Shown here: positions 23,958 through 35,131 of the stretch, one piece after another
Numbering within the stretch: the first letter of the stretch is position 1
How the letters are laid out: each line of letters opens with the position of its first letter
Assembly: GCA_029962745.1 (NCBI GenBank)
Contig: CM057167.1
Location: 24,776,642 to 24,840,641, forward strand
Direction: 5' to 3'
Source: Echinometra lucunter
Lineage: Eukaryota > Echinodermata > Echinoidea > Camarodonta > Echinometridae
Length of the DNA stretch: 64,000 bases
Notes under the pieces: model-generated
Told to the model about the DNA's origin: nothing
Databases searched by the model: none
What the model saw: only the letters and a program-made list of their open reading frames with translations
Made by a program: the position numbers and the translations under genes

Positions 23958-24457
23958 NNNNNNNNNNNNNNNNNNNNNNNNNNNNNNNNNNNNNNNNNNN
24001 NNNNNNNNNNNNNNNNNNNNNNNNNNNNNNNNNNNNNNNNNNNNNNNNNNNNNNNNNNNNNNNNNNNNNNNNNNNNNNNNNNNNNNNNNNNNNNNNNNNN
24101 NNNNNNNNNNNNNNNNNNNNNNNNNNNNNNNNNNNNNNNNNNNNNNNNNNNNNNNNNNNNNNNNNNNNNNNNNNNNNNNNNNNNNNNNNNNNNNNNNNNN
24201 NNNNNNNNNNNNNNNNNNNNNNNNNNNNNNNNNNNNNNNNNNNNNNNNNNNNNNNNNNNNNNNNNNNNNNNNNNNNNNNNNNNNNNNNNNNNNNNNNNNN
24301 NNNNNNNNNNNNNNNNNNNNNNNNNNNNNNNNNNNNNNNNNNNNNNNNNNNNNNNNNNNNNNNNNNNNNNNNNNNNNNNNNNNNNNNNNNNNNNNNNNNN
24401 NNNNNNNNNNNNNNNNNNNNNNNNNNNNNNNNNNNNNNNNNNNNNNNNNNNNNNNNN
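23958..24457. other. Assembly gap of exactly 500 N
   Basis: The round length marks a placeholder gap of unknown true size. The 16 bases before it (23942-23957) and the 16 bases after it (24458-24473) are identical, TTTCGCCCTTCATACA. Open frames that cross it are meaningless. Confidence 0.98.
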
Positions 24458-24756
24458 TTTCGCCCTTCATACACATCGGCTTATACACTTGCCCGAAATC
24501 ACTGATTACTTCAGCGCAACCTACATGCAGAGCTAATCTTTTTTAATCCATGACTGTCTCCATCAGGTCTCCATTCCCATGCAAGGTCGGGTAACATCCA
24601 AATTAACAGATGAGACCTCAGTGGACAAATTTAGATTCTGCAGAAAAAAAAGATATTACCTTCCTTGAAGAGAGAGCTGAGTACGAGTCATGTGATCAGG
24701 CAGCCTTGAGAGAGAAACAGATCTAGAAATAAATAAATTATATTTTTTTTTCCTCC
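24458..24756. other. Gene-free stretch
   Basis: No feature recognised. AAATAAATAAATTATATTTT at 24726-24747 probably forms the tail of the minus-strand SINE that follows. Confidence 0.4.
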
Positions 24757-25138
24757 AGGGTAGCCACATCAGTATTACGAAGGTCCATGGTATTACTACT
24801 GGGCCCCGTTTCATAAAACTTGTTATCAATAACAAGTTGCAATAACAGTTATAAGCTATTGAAATCCTTGCATTTGACTGGCTGACAGCAAATTTTTCAT
24901 AGCAATGAGGCAGTTGTTATCGATCAGTTCTATGAAGCGGGGCCCAGCTCTCCCTGGGCGCCCTGGAATTATCATTATCCCAGCTGTTACCCATTTCATT
25001 CTCTCGTGTCGAGAAGGATGTAGGCTAGGCAAAGCACCCTGTCCAAAGATGTAAGCATGGAGCGAGGATCGAACCAAGAACTTCTCATAATTATTAGAGG
25101 CAAGAGCCTTCACCACTATGTATTACCACTGTGCTCCC
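24757..25138 (-). mobile_element. tRNA-derived SINE split by a hairpin MITE
   Basis: The tRNA-like head is at 25138-25062 on the minus strand, with GGGAGCACAGTGGTAATAC and a perfect B box GGTTCGATCC. The body matches the copy at 46715-46920 (CCAGGGTAGCC, CTCCC-GGG-CCCTGG, TATTATCCC/CCCAGC). In this copy the match is broken at 24800-24946 by an unrelated foldback element and resumes immediately after it, so the MITE inserted into an existing SINE. The AT-rich tail (24726-24756) lies on the expected 3' side. Confidence 0.75.
24800..24946. mobile_element. GGGCCCC-ended foldback MITE inside a SINE
   Basis: Ends are TGGGCCCCGTTTCATAAAAC and the complement of it with a few changes (TCTATGAAGCGGGGCCCA). 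The interior holds ATAAGCTATTGAAATCC and TTGACTGGCTGACAGC, the same core (inverted, with the CCAAT changed to CCAGT) as at 4367, 25245 and 40473. It sits within the SINE at 24757-25138. Confidence 0.8.
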
Positions 25139-25179
25139 ACAGATCTGAAGCAGTTTGGAAAGGTTACATGTGTAGTCCA

Positions 25180-25323
25180 GGGCCCCATTTCATGAAACTT
25201 GTTATCAGTAACAACTGCCACATTTTTATGACAAATTTGCTTTCAGCCAATCAGATGCAAGGATTTCAATAGCTTATAACAGTTATTGCAACTTGTTATT
25301 GGTAACTTGTTTTATGAAATGGG
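25180..25323. mobile_element. GGGCCCC-type foldback MITE
   Basis: Begins GGGCCCCATTTCATGAAAC and ends GTTTTATGAAATGGG, lacking the final CCC expected on the right. The centre has AGCCAATCAG (25245-25254), GATGCAAGGATTTCAATAGC and ATAACAGTTATTGCAAC. Its core is opposite in orientation to the neighbouring copy at 24800. Confidence 0.8.
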
Positions 25324-25995
25324 TAGTAATATATGCTATGAGACGTTTGAATCATAAACATGATGAGAAATATATGCCTTCTCGTTGTTGATTAAAGTCA
25401 CACGCATTGTGTACACACGCGCACACACATCATGGTATGAACATTTGGTCCAAACTATTGTAGCTATTTCCTTCCCATTTCAATTTGAGAAGGAGGGATT
25501 TCAAGCTAAGAGCTATCCCTAATTGGAAATGGGGGTTTTCCCACGATATTCTTTCATATTGACATAAATTCATAAAAAATAGAAAAAGTCGACCTTTTTA
25601 AAAATTCATTTCGGATTATAAATTCTATGCAAGGCAAACAGAACCAAGACAAACAACCAAGTTTGTACAGGAATATCTCTGTTTCAGTATTAACAATGGA
25701 ATTCGTTGTTCTTATTTTCTAAAGATACCTGTAAATTATGTTTCAGACATACAACATGTACAAGAAAAGGAATTTCCTTGCTGGCCCTGTTCATCTGTTA
25801 ATAAGTCTTAAAGCAATGCAGGAATAGATACGGCTCGCAATCACACATCTCTTCTTGTTTTTTAAGGCCATTCTTGCTAAAATGACCTAGTTCTGTATAA
25901 TCATAATCTTATTATCATTGTAAAGAGCGGCTATCATGCATATTAAACATGTTAAAATACGCAGTATTTCGATGATCATATTTCCGCTATACTCC
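25324..25995. other. Gene-free stretch
   Basis: A short CA-rich patch is at 25412-25430. Nothing else is supported. Confidence 0.4.
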
Positions 25996-26203
25996 AGCTG
26001 AACGTCTAAAAGCGCTCCAGCATTAGTTCGGTTTCTTCCTACCAGCTGCCCACTTAATTCTCCCGCGTCGCGAGTGGCAACAATAAATCAATACCTTGCC
26101 AAGAGACGTTTAATATGCAGTGATAAATGCCCACAGGGATTCGAACAACGTAGCATGTGAATGGGAGTCCGCTGAGCTATCCACTGCACTACACCCCGAC
26201 GCA
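25996..26203 (-). mobile_element. tRNA-derived SINE
   Basis: On the minus strand 26202-26127 contains GTCGGGGTGTAGTGCAGTGG (A-box region with a short insertion), GGACTCCCATTC in the anticodon position and a B box TGTTCGAATCC. GACTCCCATTC is shared with the copy at 44636. The body reaches left through CTTGGCAAGG (minus) to about 25996. TAC CAGCTGCCCA and ATTCTCCCGCGTCG match the body of the copy at 24947. Confidence 0.7.
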
Positions 26204-26394
26204 TAACAGAGTTAAAGCATAGTGAGGATAATCCACTTAACATGCGTAAGTGGCATTCTAATCCTTTTAGATAATGGCAGTCACTGAAGGTTGTGTTAGA
26301 TTATCTGAAACATTTGTGAAATTGTTCATTTTGAACATGTCAAATGCAGTGTTTTTTCAGCTTTGTTTTTATAGCCTTGACTGATATCATTTAC

Positions 26395-26545
26395 TTCACG
26401 CTTCTCTCTCTCCCTCTCTCTCGCTTTCTCTCCTTCTCTCTCTATTTAGCTATCTCTTTCCCTTTTCCTCTCTTTCCCTCTCTCTCTCTCCCTCTACCCC
26501 TCTCTCTATATTTCTATCTTTCTCTTTCGTTCCGCTTTTCCATTC
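26395..26545. repeat. Pyrimidine-rich (CT)n-type tract
   Basis: CTCTCTC-rich plus strand with T, A and G interruptions. The 108-codon open frame over it is Ser/Leu-rich and not a gene. Confidence 0.85.
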
Positions 26546-26928
26546 ATTATGTAATATGGTTGCCTTGCACTCATATCTACCTTAGATGTGGACTTATAAT
26601 TTGTCCGCCCTTCCGTCGTTCTGCATTCATGCGCTCCTTTCAACTCTTATGTTTCAACTTCTTTATGTAGGCTCTCTTTTCCTTTCTTCCTCACGCCCTT
26701 TGCTGCCAATCTGAAGGGAAATATGATCAAACAGCCACTAAGCTTCTTTCCGTTCAAACATAACCTTAAGCTTATATGCAAATGAAAATTATGGTAGCCA
26801 CTATTACATGATATCTTTTTCGCCGTAAACTACAGAAGGTTATCATGCAGTGTCCGCTCCTTGTGCTTTTGTTTATTTTGAAGTATTGCCTCGTTCCGTG
26901 TGATCTTGTATCGTGAGTTGTGTCTTTT

Positions 26929-26930
<2 letters not shown>

Positions 26931-27022
<92 letters not shown>

Positions 27023-27031
27023 AAGTAGTAG

Positions 27032-27065
<34 letters not shown>

Positions 27066-27068
27066 AAT
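26931..27068. repeat. (TAG)n then (TAA)n microsatellite
   Basis: TAG units run from about 26931 to 27027 with one slip near 26960, then TAA units to about 27058 and AAAT to 27068. The poly-Tyr/poly-Leu minus frame is its translation. Confidence 0.97.
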
Positions 27069-28035
27069 GTATTTTTATTATTATCATGAATACTGATGGT
27101 ATATGTTTGGGAACCTTAATTGCAACCTGCTTTCTAGGGTCTCCTCCACAATACAGCGAGCATTCTCATACTTACTATTGACGTACTGAATCTTTGTAAT
27201 TTTGTGTAATTCTTGCTTGCTGGTTTTCCACGCTCGTATGATTCGGTAATTATGAAAGTTTTCTTACGTTTCATTTGCTTTTATTGTGGAAGTGAATGAA
27301 ATGAAATGAAATGTTCTTTCTATTTCTTCTACACTTGCCCTTTTTTCTGCCCCAATGTGCAATGATGTGTATAATGGTCCTCTCTGCCTTTCTAAATCTT
27401 TGCATAGTACCGTCTTAACGAAATTCTTGTCTATACCTGTATATATTTTTCGCATGTCTAGTTTCCCATTTGATTAAAAATACAAGGCCACATTATAAGA
27501 AAAGAAGTATGTATTTATTTTATTTTAGGAGACGCCCTGATGAATAGATACGCATATGCAGTAGAAAGACTAAGAAAATCAGAGAAGACATATTTTTATC
27601 ACAAAATAATAGATTCATTTTTTGCGGACAACAATTCTGATCTTGTTTTATATGATTTCCCATTCTCTAATTACCCCCCGACTCCCCCCCCCCCAAAAAA
27701 AACCCAGATAAATAAATAAAAGGGTTGCTCTTCAACGTATCATTGTCATTTCCCGAATGTCGATATCTTTTCCAAAGGTCAAGGTTGTACTGCAAATAAG
27801 TTACTCAAAGATGGATAAAAAGAAACGGAAAAGGTTTAAAATAGAAAGTGACAAGGTAGTAAGTAAGAGAAGAGACTGCATACCAGCTTTACATGGGGTT
27901 AGCCCACGAAGTTCGTTGCTTGGTTTTCTATCTCGGTCCAGCGAAAACAAATCATTTCCCTTGCTCATCCTTCTCTATCACGTAGATGTAATCAAAATGT
28001 CTGAACTTAAAGGGAGGGGAGATTTGAACTGCGCG
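27069..28035. other. Gene-free stretch
   Basis: GAAAT repeats near 27297-27311 may be a short LINE-tail remnant. C and A runs adjoin at 27684-27702. A 109-codon frame at 27757-28086 runs into the next transposon and shows no domain I recognise. Confidence 0.4.
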
Positions 28036-28403
28036 TACACACTAAGAAAAAAGGTTCAGTTTTGCACCCTTCAAATGATACACTAGGAGCTCCTTTGAGG
28101 GTACAACCTTGCACCCAAAGAAGCATTATGCACCATTAAGGGTGCAGTGAGCTACATTTTGCACCCTTAAGGGTGCAGAGTTGTACCCTTTAGGGAAGGC
28201 GCAAATTTGCAACCTCTTGGATGCTAAATTTCTGCACCCTATTGGTGTATAATTGCACCTTTAAGGGTGCAGATGGGTATTTTCGGGAGCAAACAGGTAC
28301 AAAAGGACGGCACCTTTGTCATGTAGGGTGCAAGATTGCACCCCAAAAGGTGCTGCTATTGTAGCAATTGGGGTACAAAATTGCACCCTTTTTTCTTAGA
28401 GTG
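28036..28403. mobile_element. CACTCT-end MITE with iterated TGCACCC
   Basis: Starts after TA with CACACTAAGAAAAAAGG and ends CCTTTTTTCTTAGAGTG, then ATA. The interior contains at least ten copies of TGCACCC or its complement GGGTGCA, several as the palindrome TGCACCCTTAAGGGTGCA. The ends link it to the TA-flanked set at 33646, 35921, 45477, 49761, 58456, 60658 and 62914. Confidence 0.8.
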
Positions 28404-28618
28404 ATAAGGGGTTGGTTCCAAAGAAAGCTGCATCCTTAAAACTATGCTCGTTTTATTTCTTTTAATGAGAATTTTCAAATGTATTATCTTTCATTATGGA
28501 TTTAAAAGAAAGCATTTTCTATTCTTACAAAAATTCGAACGGGTTTGTAAGATTAAGAAATTCAGGTGCCTGAAAAATGTATGAAAATGAAAAACCCGGT
28601 AATGAGTACTCTCTTTCG

Positions 28619-28649
<31 letters not shown>

Positions 28650-29119
28650 TTTCCCATTTTGTCATTATCGATATAGATTAAGATCGTCAGACGTTTTCAA
28701 TAAAGAAAACAAAGCAAACAACTACATAAAGAATAACAAATATGTAATAAAACTTCTTGTTTTTTAAATTCGTTGTCTTTATTAAACTTTCCATCAGATA
28801 TAAAGTTTTTAGGGTGGATTACGCCATCTTGTATTGTGTGCACGCTGAAATATCTTTGGTAAAATTTTACCCGATCAAACCCATGCGTATTTCTTGACAG
28901 TGTTTCCTATTCTATTGGACAGAATTTCATCTCCTCTTTTTTAGGATGTGGGGAACTCTTATGATCGCTTAGCACGTATAGCTTTCAGCCGACTATCATC
29001 GATAATGGTAGAGAAGAAAATGATTAACCATCGTTTCAAACATTCGCTGCCGCCACATGATTGTTCCAGAAGAATATCAAACAGTTATCAGGGTTTTATG
29101 CTTCTTAAAGGTGTGAGAT
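28404..29119. other. Gene-free stretch
   Basis: GTTTT-type pentanucleotide repeats occur at 28617-28650. No other structure seen. Confidence 0.4.
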
Positions 29120-29180
29120 ATTGAAGGGGGTCCAGATAGAGATGGAGAGAAAGGGAAAGAGACAGGAGAGGGTTTTTGCG

Positions 29181-29236
<56 letters not shown>

Positions 29237-29720
29237 GAGAGAGAGAGAGATAAAGATGTTTGAAGCGGAGAGGGGACGAGCCATCGGGAGGGATAGCTGA
29301 GGAGAATGGTTATGATGGTTAGGGATCTTAACGGCAGAAGATAAAGGAACCAGAGATCAGGAGGAACCGAAACAGTAAGAGCGAACTATTGATAAAAGGA
29401 ATAAGAAATGGAAAAAAGGGAAATGAAATTGAGTAATGTTTGGAACGAGCGAAGGGAGAGAAAAGAGAGAGTTATGGTGGAGTTGACAGGAGAAGAATGA
29501 AGAAAACATATATAATAGAAAAGACGGAAAAGAAAGGGAAAGAGTAAAAGAAGGAAAGGTAAAAATAGAAAGGGGAAAAGGAAAATGTGTAAAAGAGGAA
29601 ATGCGTTAGAGAATGAGAGCGAGAGGAAGCAAGAAGAGGGGATCAGAGAAAAGGGGGAAACTTAAATGAGAGGCAGTTTTAGACAGGAAATTTGGACAGA
29701 GAAGGGGGCGATTGCATGCA
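29120..29720. repeat. Purine-rich tract with (GA)n
   Basis: The plus strand is strongly A/G over 600 bp, with nearly pure GA at about 29182-29250. It resembles the larger purine domain at 47.4-52 kb in composition, but I could not find the 180-bp period here. Confidence 0.9.
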
Positions 29721-30204
29721 GGGAGGGATAAACTTTAATTTCCTAATATATGCCATAACGAGAAGGAAAAAAAAACAAGCCTTTAAATCACATCCACATA
29801 TTTGTCCTAGGGAGAATTAAATTCCACATGGCCAATCATTTTTCATTACAGCTTCCAACACCAATATTTATTCAGATGACGTGTGTAAAAAAAGAAAAAA
29901 AATGGGGGAGATGCGCATTCCGTCAGAGGAAGGTGCCCGCGGGTACCTTTCATGGATAAACCGGAAGCCTAACGCGGACTAGCAGGGTCATGAGAGTTTG
30001 GGTACATTTCGTCGCCGCACATACGAGGTAATTGATTTAGATCATTATCGAGAGGGTTGCGGGGTGGATGCTTTGGTGCCATTGCCGTTCATATCCAAGT
30101 TTATTCCCCAGAGGTTTTTGTTCTATATAACTGTTCGTTTTCCTTGTGATGTTTTCGTTTTCATATTTTCTTTTGCTCTGCCTGATTGACATAATCGGTC
30201 AGTA
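29721..30204. other. Gene-free stretch
   Basis: A-rich patches occur at 29768 and 29888. A 63-codon frame at 29998-30189 is unrecognised. Confidence 0.4.
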
Positions 30205-30470
30205 CCTCTTTCTCTCTCTCTCTCTCTCTCTCTCTGTTCTTTCTCTCTTATCTTTCCTTCTTCTTTTCATCGTACTCCTATTTCTCTATTAATCTCTTTT
30301 CTCTCGCTATTTCTCTTTTTCCTGCTTTCATGAGTAATACTTCTATTTCATTCCCTCTGTCTTTCTTCCTCTCTGTTTCTTGTACTTCTGTTTCTCATTC
30401 ATGCTCCCATTTCCTGCTTCTTTGTGGATAATTGTCTTTCCTTTTTCCCTTCATCATGTTTATTACATGT
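30205..30470. repeat. Pyrimidine-rich tract with (CT)n
   Basis: CT units run at about 30209-30236, followed by 230 bp of mostly C and T. Confidence 0.9.
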
Positions 30471-31079
30471 AACTTGTATGTTCATCATATCACAGTGTTT
30501 TGGTCATTCAGTCGTGCAACTTACCACAGGCATGTAGGGAAAAAAACTTCGAGCAATGGATAAAGAGCACAAACAGATTTTCCTTTTTTATGTTAGTTAA
30601 AACCTTTTCTTACACTTTTTTTTTCTTTTTCTCAAATTCTATCTGTTCAGCTGGTGAAACTATGGATTGCATTGGCTAAATTAGTGGCCCAAACATGTGG
30701 AGCTTTGTAACTGGGAGGAAAAGGCCCAGGGGCGTAGTTAGCCGGGGAGACCCCCCCCCCCCCCAAAAAAAAAAAAAAAAAAAAAAAAAAGTTTTTTTTT
30801 TTTTTAAGTGGACTCATAGCTTTGGCTTGGAATAGGGCAATCCTTCTGTCATTGATTACTTGACAGGCCTACATTTTAGCGAATGAAAAGTTCACTAGAC
30901 GACCTCGAACAATGAGAAGATGGGATAACAATATCCACTTTTATTCTGGAGCAGTGTCATTATTTTCTTATGGTCGAATACTGGAAACAATTGAAACAGC
31001 AAAATGTCCAATAGTTGTGATGCCAATGCTGAAAGCTAATAAAACGCTATACATGTGATAAAAATAAGGGTTCTTGCTG
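30471..31079. other. Gene-free stretch with a solo transposon end
   Basis: CAGGGGCGTAGTTAGCC at 30727 followed by adjoining C (30750-30763), A (30764-30790) and T runs looks like the left end of a hAT-like element. I found no right end. Confidence 0.4.
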
Positions 31080-31490
31080 TCAAAACAAGTCCATCTCTTC
31101 GTTCCCCTCTCTATATCTATCTCTCTTTCTCTCTCTGTTTCTTTTCATTTTTTTTCAATATCTGTCGATCCATCTTTCTTTCTCTATCTATATCTTTATC
31201 TCATCTCTCTCTCTATATATGTCTCTCCCTGTGTTTTTCGATTTTCACTACGTTATCTCTGTCTAATTTTTTTTCTTCCCCTTCTCTTCCCCCCCCCCCC
31301 CTCTCTGTCTCTCTGTCTCTCTGTCTCTCTACCAAATCTTCCTCCTCATCCTATCTTTCTAATGCTCACCCCTCCTTATCTCGTACCTTCTCATTTTCTC
31401 CCCTTCACCATTTTCCCGTGCATGACCTCTCTTAAACCCCCAGCCCCCCCCCCCTCCTCCTCTTCCATATCCCTCTCCTTAATGCAGCCT
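31080..31490. repeat. Pyrimidine-rich tract
   Basis: CT-rich with C runs at about 31290-31301 and 31443-31453 and a CTGT-type tetranucleotide stretch near 31304-31330. Two overlapping Ser/Leu-rich frames of 126 and 140 codons are artefacts. Confidence 0.9.
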
Positions 31491-32466
31491 TATTGATTTA
31501 GGGGCGCCCAAAGTGGGACGATTATTCATTCATGTATTTCTGAGCCAGGCGTGATTTAGCTACCAACGACCGCATATCAACTCTCATCAAATATACCGAT
31601 TGATTGACGACCATTATTACTGTCTACAATCGAGTATAGATCAACGTCTGTGAGAATCTAATCTTTACGCGCGTAGCCTGACTTCTTTTAATAGTTTCCC
31701 TATTTTAAAGCTAATTTGGCCTTTCTTTTATTATGATTTTAAGGATATCAGAACAAAGTAGATGATACACTGGGCATAATTAGTGAGATCCATTTACATA
31801 TGTTTCCGGAGATACGTTTGTATAACCGAAACATGGACGGCATGAATATATTTTTCGTGTGGTTTTGAGATAAGTGTTGGTAAAAATGAATACAATGTAT
31901 TAAGCTTACATAGCAGCGAAAGTCTGAAGAAGCTCATTTCTTATTCTTAGTCTTTTTCGCAACTCGAGACAGATTGCAGCCCTTTAAAAAAACATACAAT
32001 GATGACGGCCGCAAAATACCACACAATAAAGGAACATACCACACAATAAAGGAAAAAACGACTTGATTTCATTGTTCCCATGGTTACTGGAGCGAAGGGA
32101 AACTTAGAAATGCCTGGGCACTTAGATTTTTTTTAAATATATGAACACTTGAGAGACTGAAATTTATTCATGCTGGCATGTCTAGTAAGAAAGCAAAGTG
32201 ATTTTGAAATAACATGCAGAATGTACTTTGCAGACATGATCATGGCTGACAGGTAGACACGGAAAAATTTAGAAACAAACCACAAAAAAAAAAAACAGAG
32301 AAGAAAATATAGAATAGAAAAAAGTACAAAATGGTGCAAAATACAGGAAGCTCCTCTCAACTTACCTAGGCTGTGTGTACTCCAATAAACTACCTACCGC
32401 GTTCGTGAAATTTATTAACGTTTCAATACACGAGCTAAAATTCCGACTTGATCAAGAAGCTGGTTC
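31491..32466. other. Gene-free stretch
   Basis: ACCACACAATAAAGGAA is duplicated in tandem at about 32018-32055. Open frames are short and unrecognised. Confidence 0.4.
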
Positions 32467-32615
32467 TAGGACAACTCCCCCGGGAGGACAACTCCCCTGG
32501 AGGACAGCTCCCCCGAGGGCAACTCTGCCCGGAGGACACTTTTCCCGGATGACAACTCCCCAAGGACAGCTCCCCCAGTCTCCGGGTGAGTTGTCCTCCC
32601 GGGGGAGTTGTCCTG
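32467..32615. repeat. GC-rich tandem repeat of about 17 bp with inverted last units
   Basis: Seven head-to-tail variants of AGGACAACTCCCCCGGG follow one another from 32467 to about 32576. The last two units, 32589-32615, are in the opposite orientation (GAGTTGTCCTCCCGGGGGAG). The block can therefore fold back, and it stands out from the AT-rich surroundings. Open frames on both strands across it reflect the inversion. Confidence 0.85.
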
Positions 32616-33129
32616 ATACGCAAGAAGCTTTATGCTCTTTGTTCGATATCTAAAGCACTACCAACACAGACAGTTTTCAGTAAATCTTTCAATAAATTAA
32701 ACATTTTCAAGTGAAAATCGTTTCTCAAACATGTCAGTAATTATAAGTGTATTGAACTATGCAGCGGGTTCAATAGCTGCAAAGTCCTACCGCAAGAACT
32801 TTGACCTCATCAGTCTCGCACAATGTTCTTCAGTGATAAACTTCACGAGATTCTTGAATCGCTTTTGCTCCATCAAATCGTTCGCTTTTCTTAACGGAAA
32901 CATGCCATCCATTTCAACTCCACATAATGGAAATGAGTGAACCAGGCTATATGTCTTCTGTCATTTGGGACATTTTATTTCTTTGCATATGTCGATTATC
33001 AAAGATTTTTCATGCTGGAGTCATGGGGAGCTGTAATCTACAAGCCTGACTTTTTAAGCGGTCCCCTACAACCTGTATGATTTGATTGATCTGAATTCTT
33101 TTGACATGAAGTGTTAAGTGTAAAAATGT
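32616..33129. other. Gene-free stretch
   Basis: A 69-codon frame at 32731-32940 is the only frame of note. I do not recognise it. Confidence 0.4.
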
Positions 33130-33329
33130 TATCACAGGGGCCGCGGAGCCGGGGGGGGGGACTGGGGGGTGGGGGGGGGGGGGGCTGGGGGGGCTGCAGC
33201 CACCCCCCCCCCCACTTTTTCGAGTAGCCACATAGGCCTCAGTACAAAAACCCAGAAGTGATTTTTTTGTACCTGCAGCCCCCCCCCCCCCCCCCCCACT
33301 TTCAAAAATGTTCCGCGGCTTCTGTATCA
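33130..33329. mobile_element. CAGGGGCC-ended short element, 5-bp TSD TATCA
   Basis: The element is 33135-33324, with TATCA at 33130-33134 and 33325-33329. It starts CAGGGGCCGCGGA and ends TCCGCGGCTTCTG. The interior is mostly G and C runs. It belongs with 38923-39217 and 57212-57441. Confidence 0.8.
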
Positions 33330-33645
33330 TGCTTCACAACTCAAATTATTATCATTTTTAAGTTTCCATTCTTTTTCTATATACATAAAACTTTTTTATT
33401 TTATTTGTTGGAAATGGAAATAAATGAAATAACATGAGATGAAATGAAATGAATTGTGTTTTACGTCACTTTTAGCTATCTCCGAAATTCAGTGGAATAG
33501 GACAAAATTTCATTCGGGTAGCTTGGATCGTGGCCTACTGAAGTTCGGAAAAATGTTCGATTTGCTTCAGGAAATTGTATTTGTCATATATTTGTATTTT
33601 ATTTGAAAACATTATTCACAGGTAAATGAATATTTTGTTTCAAAG
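33330..33645. other. Gene-free stretch with GAAAT repeats
   Basis: AATAAATGAAATAACATGAG and following GAAAT units at 33415-33455 look like a plus-strand LINE tail, with AATAAA just before it. Confidence 0.35.
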
Positions 33646-33948
33646 TACTCTCTAAAAAAAAAGAGGGAACGCATTCACTCTTTTAGGGGTGAATTTCAGC
33701 AGAGAGTGCATTTAGAGTGAATTAAGAGTAAAAATTGTGATATTCACTCTTTATTCACTCTTTGAGGGGTGACCTCAGTGATCACTCACAATGATCCTTG
33801 AGTGATCCCTGCGGTCACCCCTAAAAGAGTGAATAAAGAGTGAATATCACAATTTTTACTCTTAATTCACTCTTAATTCACTCTAAATGCACTCTCTTCT
33901 GAAATTCACCCCTAACAGAGTTCTCTCTCTTTTTTTTTAGAGAGAGTA
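33646..33948. mobile_element. TA-flanked foldback MITE with iterated TTCACTCT
   Basis: Flanked by TA at 33646-33647 and 33947-33948. The left arm starts CTCTCTAAAAAAAAAGAG and the right arm ends in its complement. Almost the whole 299-bp element folds on itself: GTGAATTTCAG, AATTGTGATATTCACTC and GGGGTGACC occur on one side with complements on the other. TTCACTCT/AGAGTGAA recurs more than ten times. The right arm carries one extra ATTCACTCTTA unit, showing slippage. Confidence 0.9.
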
Positions 33949-34380
33949 CAGAGGCATAATGATTATTACAAAATAATATGAAATTGTTCACTTTGTCTTT
34001 GTTTGTATATTTTTTGTTTGGTTTTTCCTTTTTCCTTTTAAAATTTGGTAGTTATTTACGAATCAAAATCATTGTGCTCATTGCAAAAGACTTTGAATAG
34101 AAATGAAATTGAAAAGAAAACAACACAATCTTGAACACATTCAGAAATAGCAGTCAAACAACTAAATTACTGGCCATGAATGCTTGTAACATTTTAAGTA
34201 TTCCTCACGAAACTATATTGGAAAGGGGCAGCATAATGATTATATACTTATAAATGTGTAAAGGAATATTATCATGATCATAATTATTAAAACATTGAAA
34301 CAAGGAGATTCTTCAGATGAAGCTTGAAGAAATACTAGGCATATGCAAAATCGGTTATTCCGATACCAAACTGAATAATT
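33949..34380. other. Gene-free stretch
   Basis: No repeats or frames of note. Confidence 0.4.
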
Positions 34381-34439
34381 GAGGATTTATCACCCTCGCT
34401 ATCGAGCAAGCAGCCGATGATGCAATTTCGTCAAAGACG

Positions 34440-34555
34440 TTTAAAAGGATGAATTTCGTCATAAAAGCTTGCTGACACTCTCAGCTGTCATAGCTGTCTT
34501 TAACCGGAAAGTGCAGTACATCATTCTGGATTTAAAGAACTAGATTTATAACAAG
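34440..34555 (+). promoter_or_regulatory. Weak TATA/initiator candidate with leader exon and donor
   Basis: CATAAAAG at 34460-34467 is TATA-like. TCAGCT at 34481 could be an initiator, and AACAAG followed by GTGAGT at 34556 is a consensus splice donor. Together they would give a leader exon of about 75 nt. The TATA-to-start spacing is a little short, and no downstream exon was recognised, so the call rests on signals only. Confidence 0.2.
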
Positions 34556-34560
34556 GTGAG

Positions 34561-35131
34561 TCGCGGGAAGGACGTTGCCTGTTTATGATTTATCAGACCG
34601 TATAAAACATATTAATATTCTGTCAGTGTTTTTATGAATTGCAGATACCAAATATAGTTTTTTTTTATTAGTGATTGCCTGTCTTTAAAGAGGGTAAGTT
34701 CTGGGAAAGGTGACATATAATTTGCGAGCTTTCCCATTCAGTTTATGTCAGTAGGGAAGAAAATTATAGGAGTAAATGTTCCCTGAAAAGGATTGCTCTT
34801 CACAGTCATGACCTGATTATTAGAAAGAAATAAGACGAGTAATGGCTGAAGCGTTGGGCCTAATATTCGTGTCACATTATATTTTGTGTGTGGTCCCATA
34901 TACTCATTTCCGTGTGGAGTGTATGTGCCCTTGGGGGAGATTCAGTCAATTTCTTACATTGTGATAATTCGAAAGCCTCACGCAAGTGACAAATTTTAAC
35001 CCGTTGACTACTGAATTATTTCATTCCCATAGACTTAGTACAGGGGCCACGTGGTTCTTGTAGCCAATGGGTTAATATATACAATGAAAATGATGAACCT
35101 TTCCCAATGGCTTGAAGACACTCCATGACCA
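34561..35131. other. Gene-free stretch
   Basis: No repeat boundary or recognisable frame. Confidence 0.4.

Noticed and set aside
23679..24536. 285-codon open frame
   Set aside because: Most of it is the 500-N gap read as unknown residues; the rest is a (GTTT)n translation.
26931..27068. Poly-Tyr or poly-Leu coding repeat
   Set aside because: It is a (TAG)n/(TAA)n microsatellite; the plus strand is full of stops.
32467..32615. CRISPR-like array
   Set aside because: Units are contiguous without unique spacers, vary in sequence, and the context is a eukaryotic genome.
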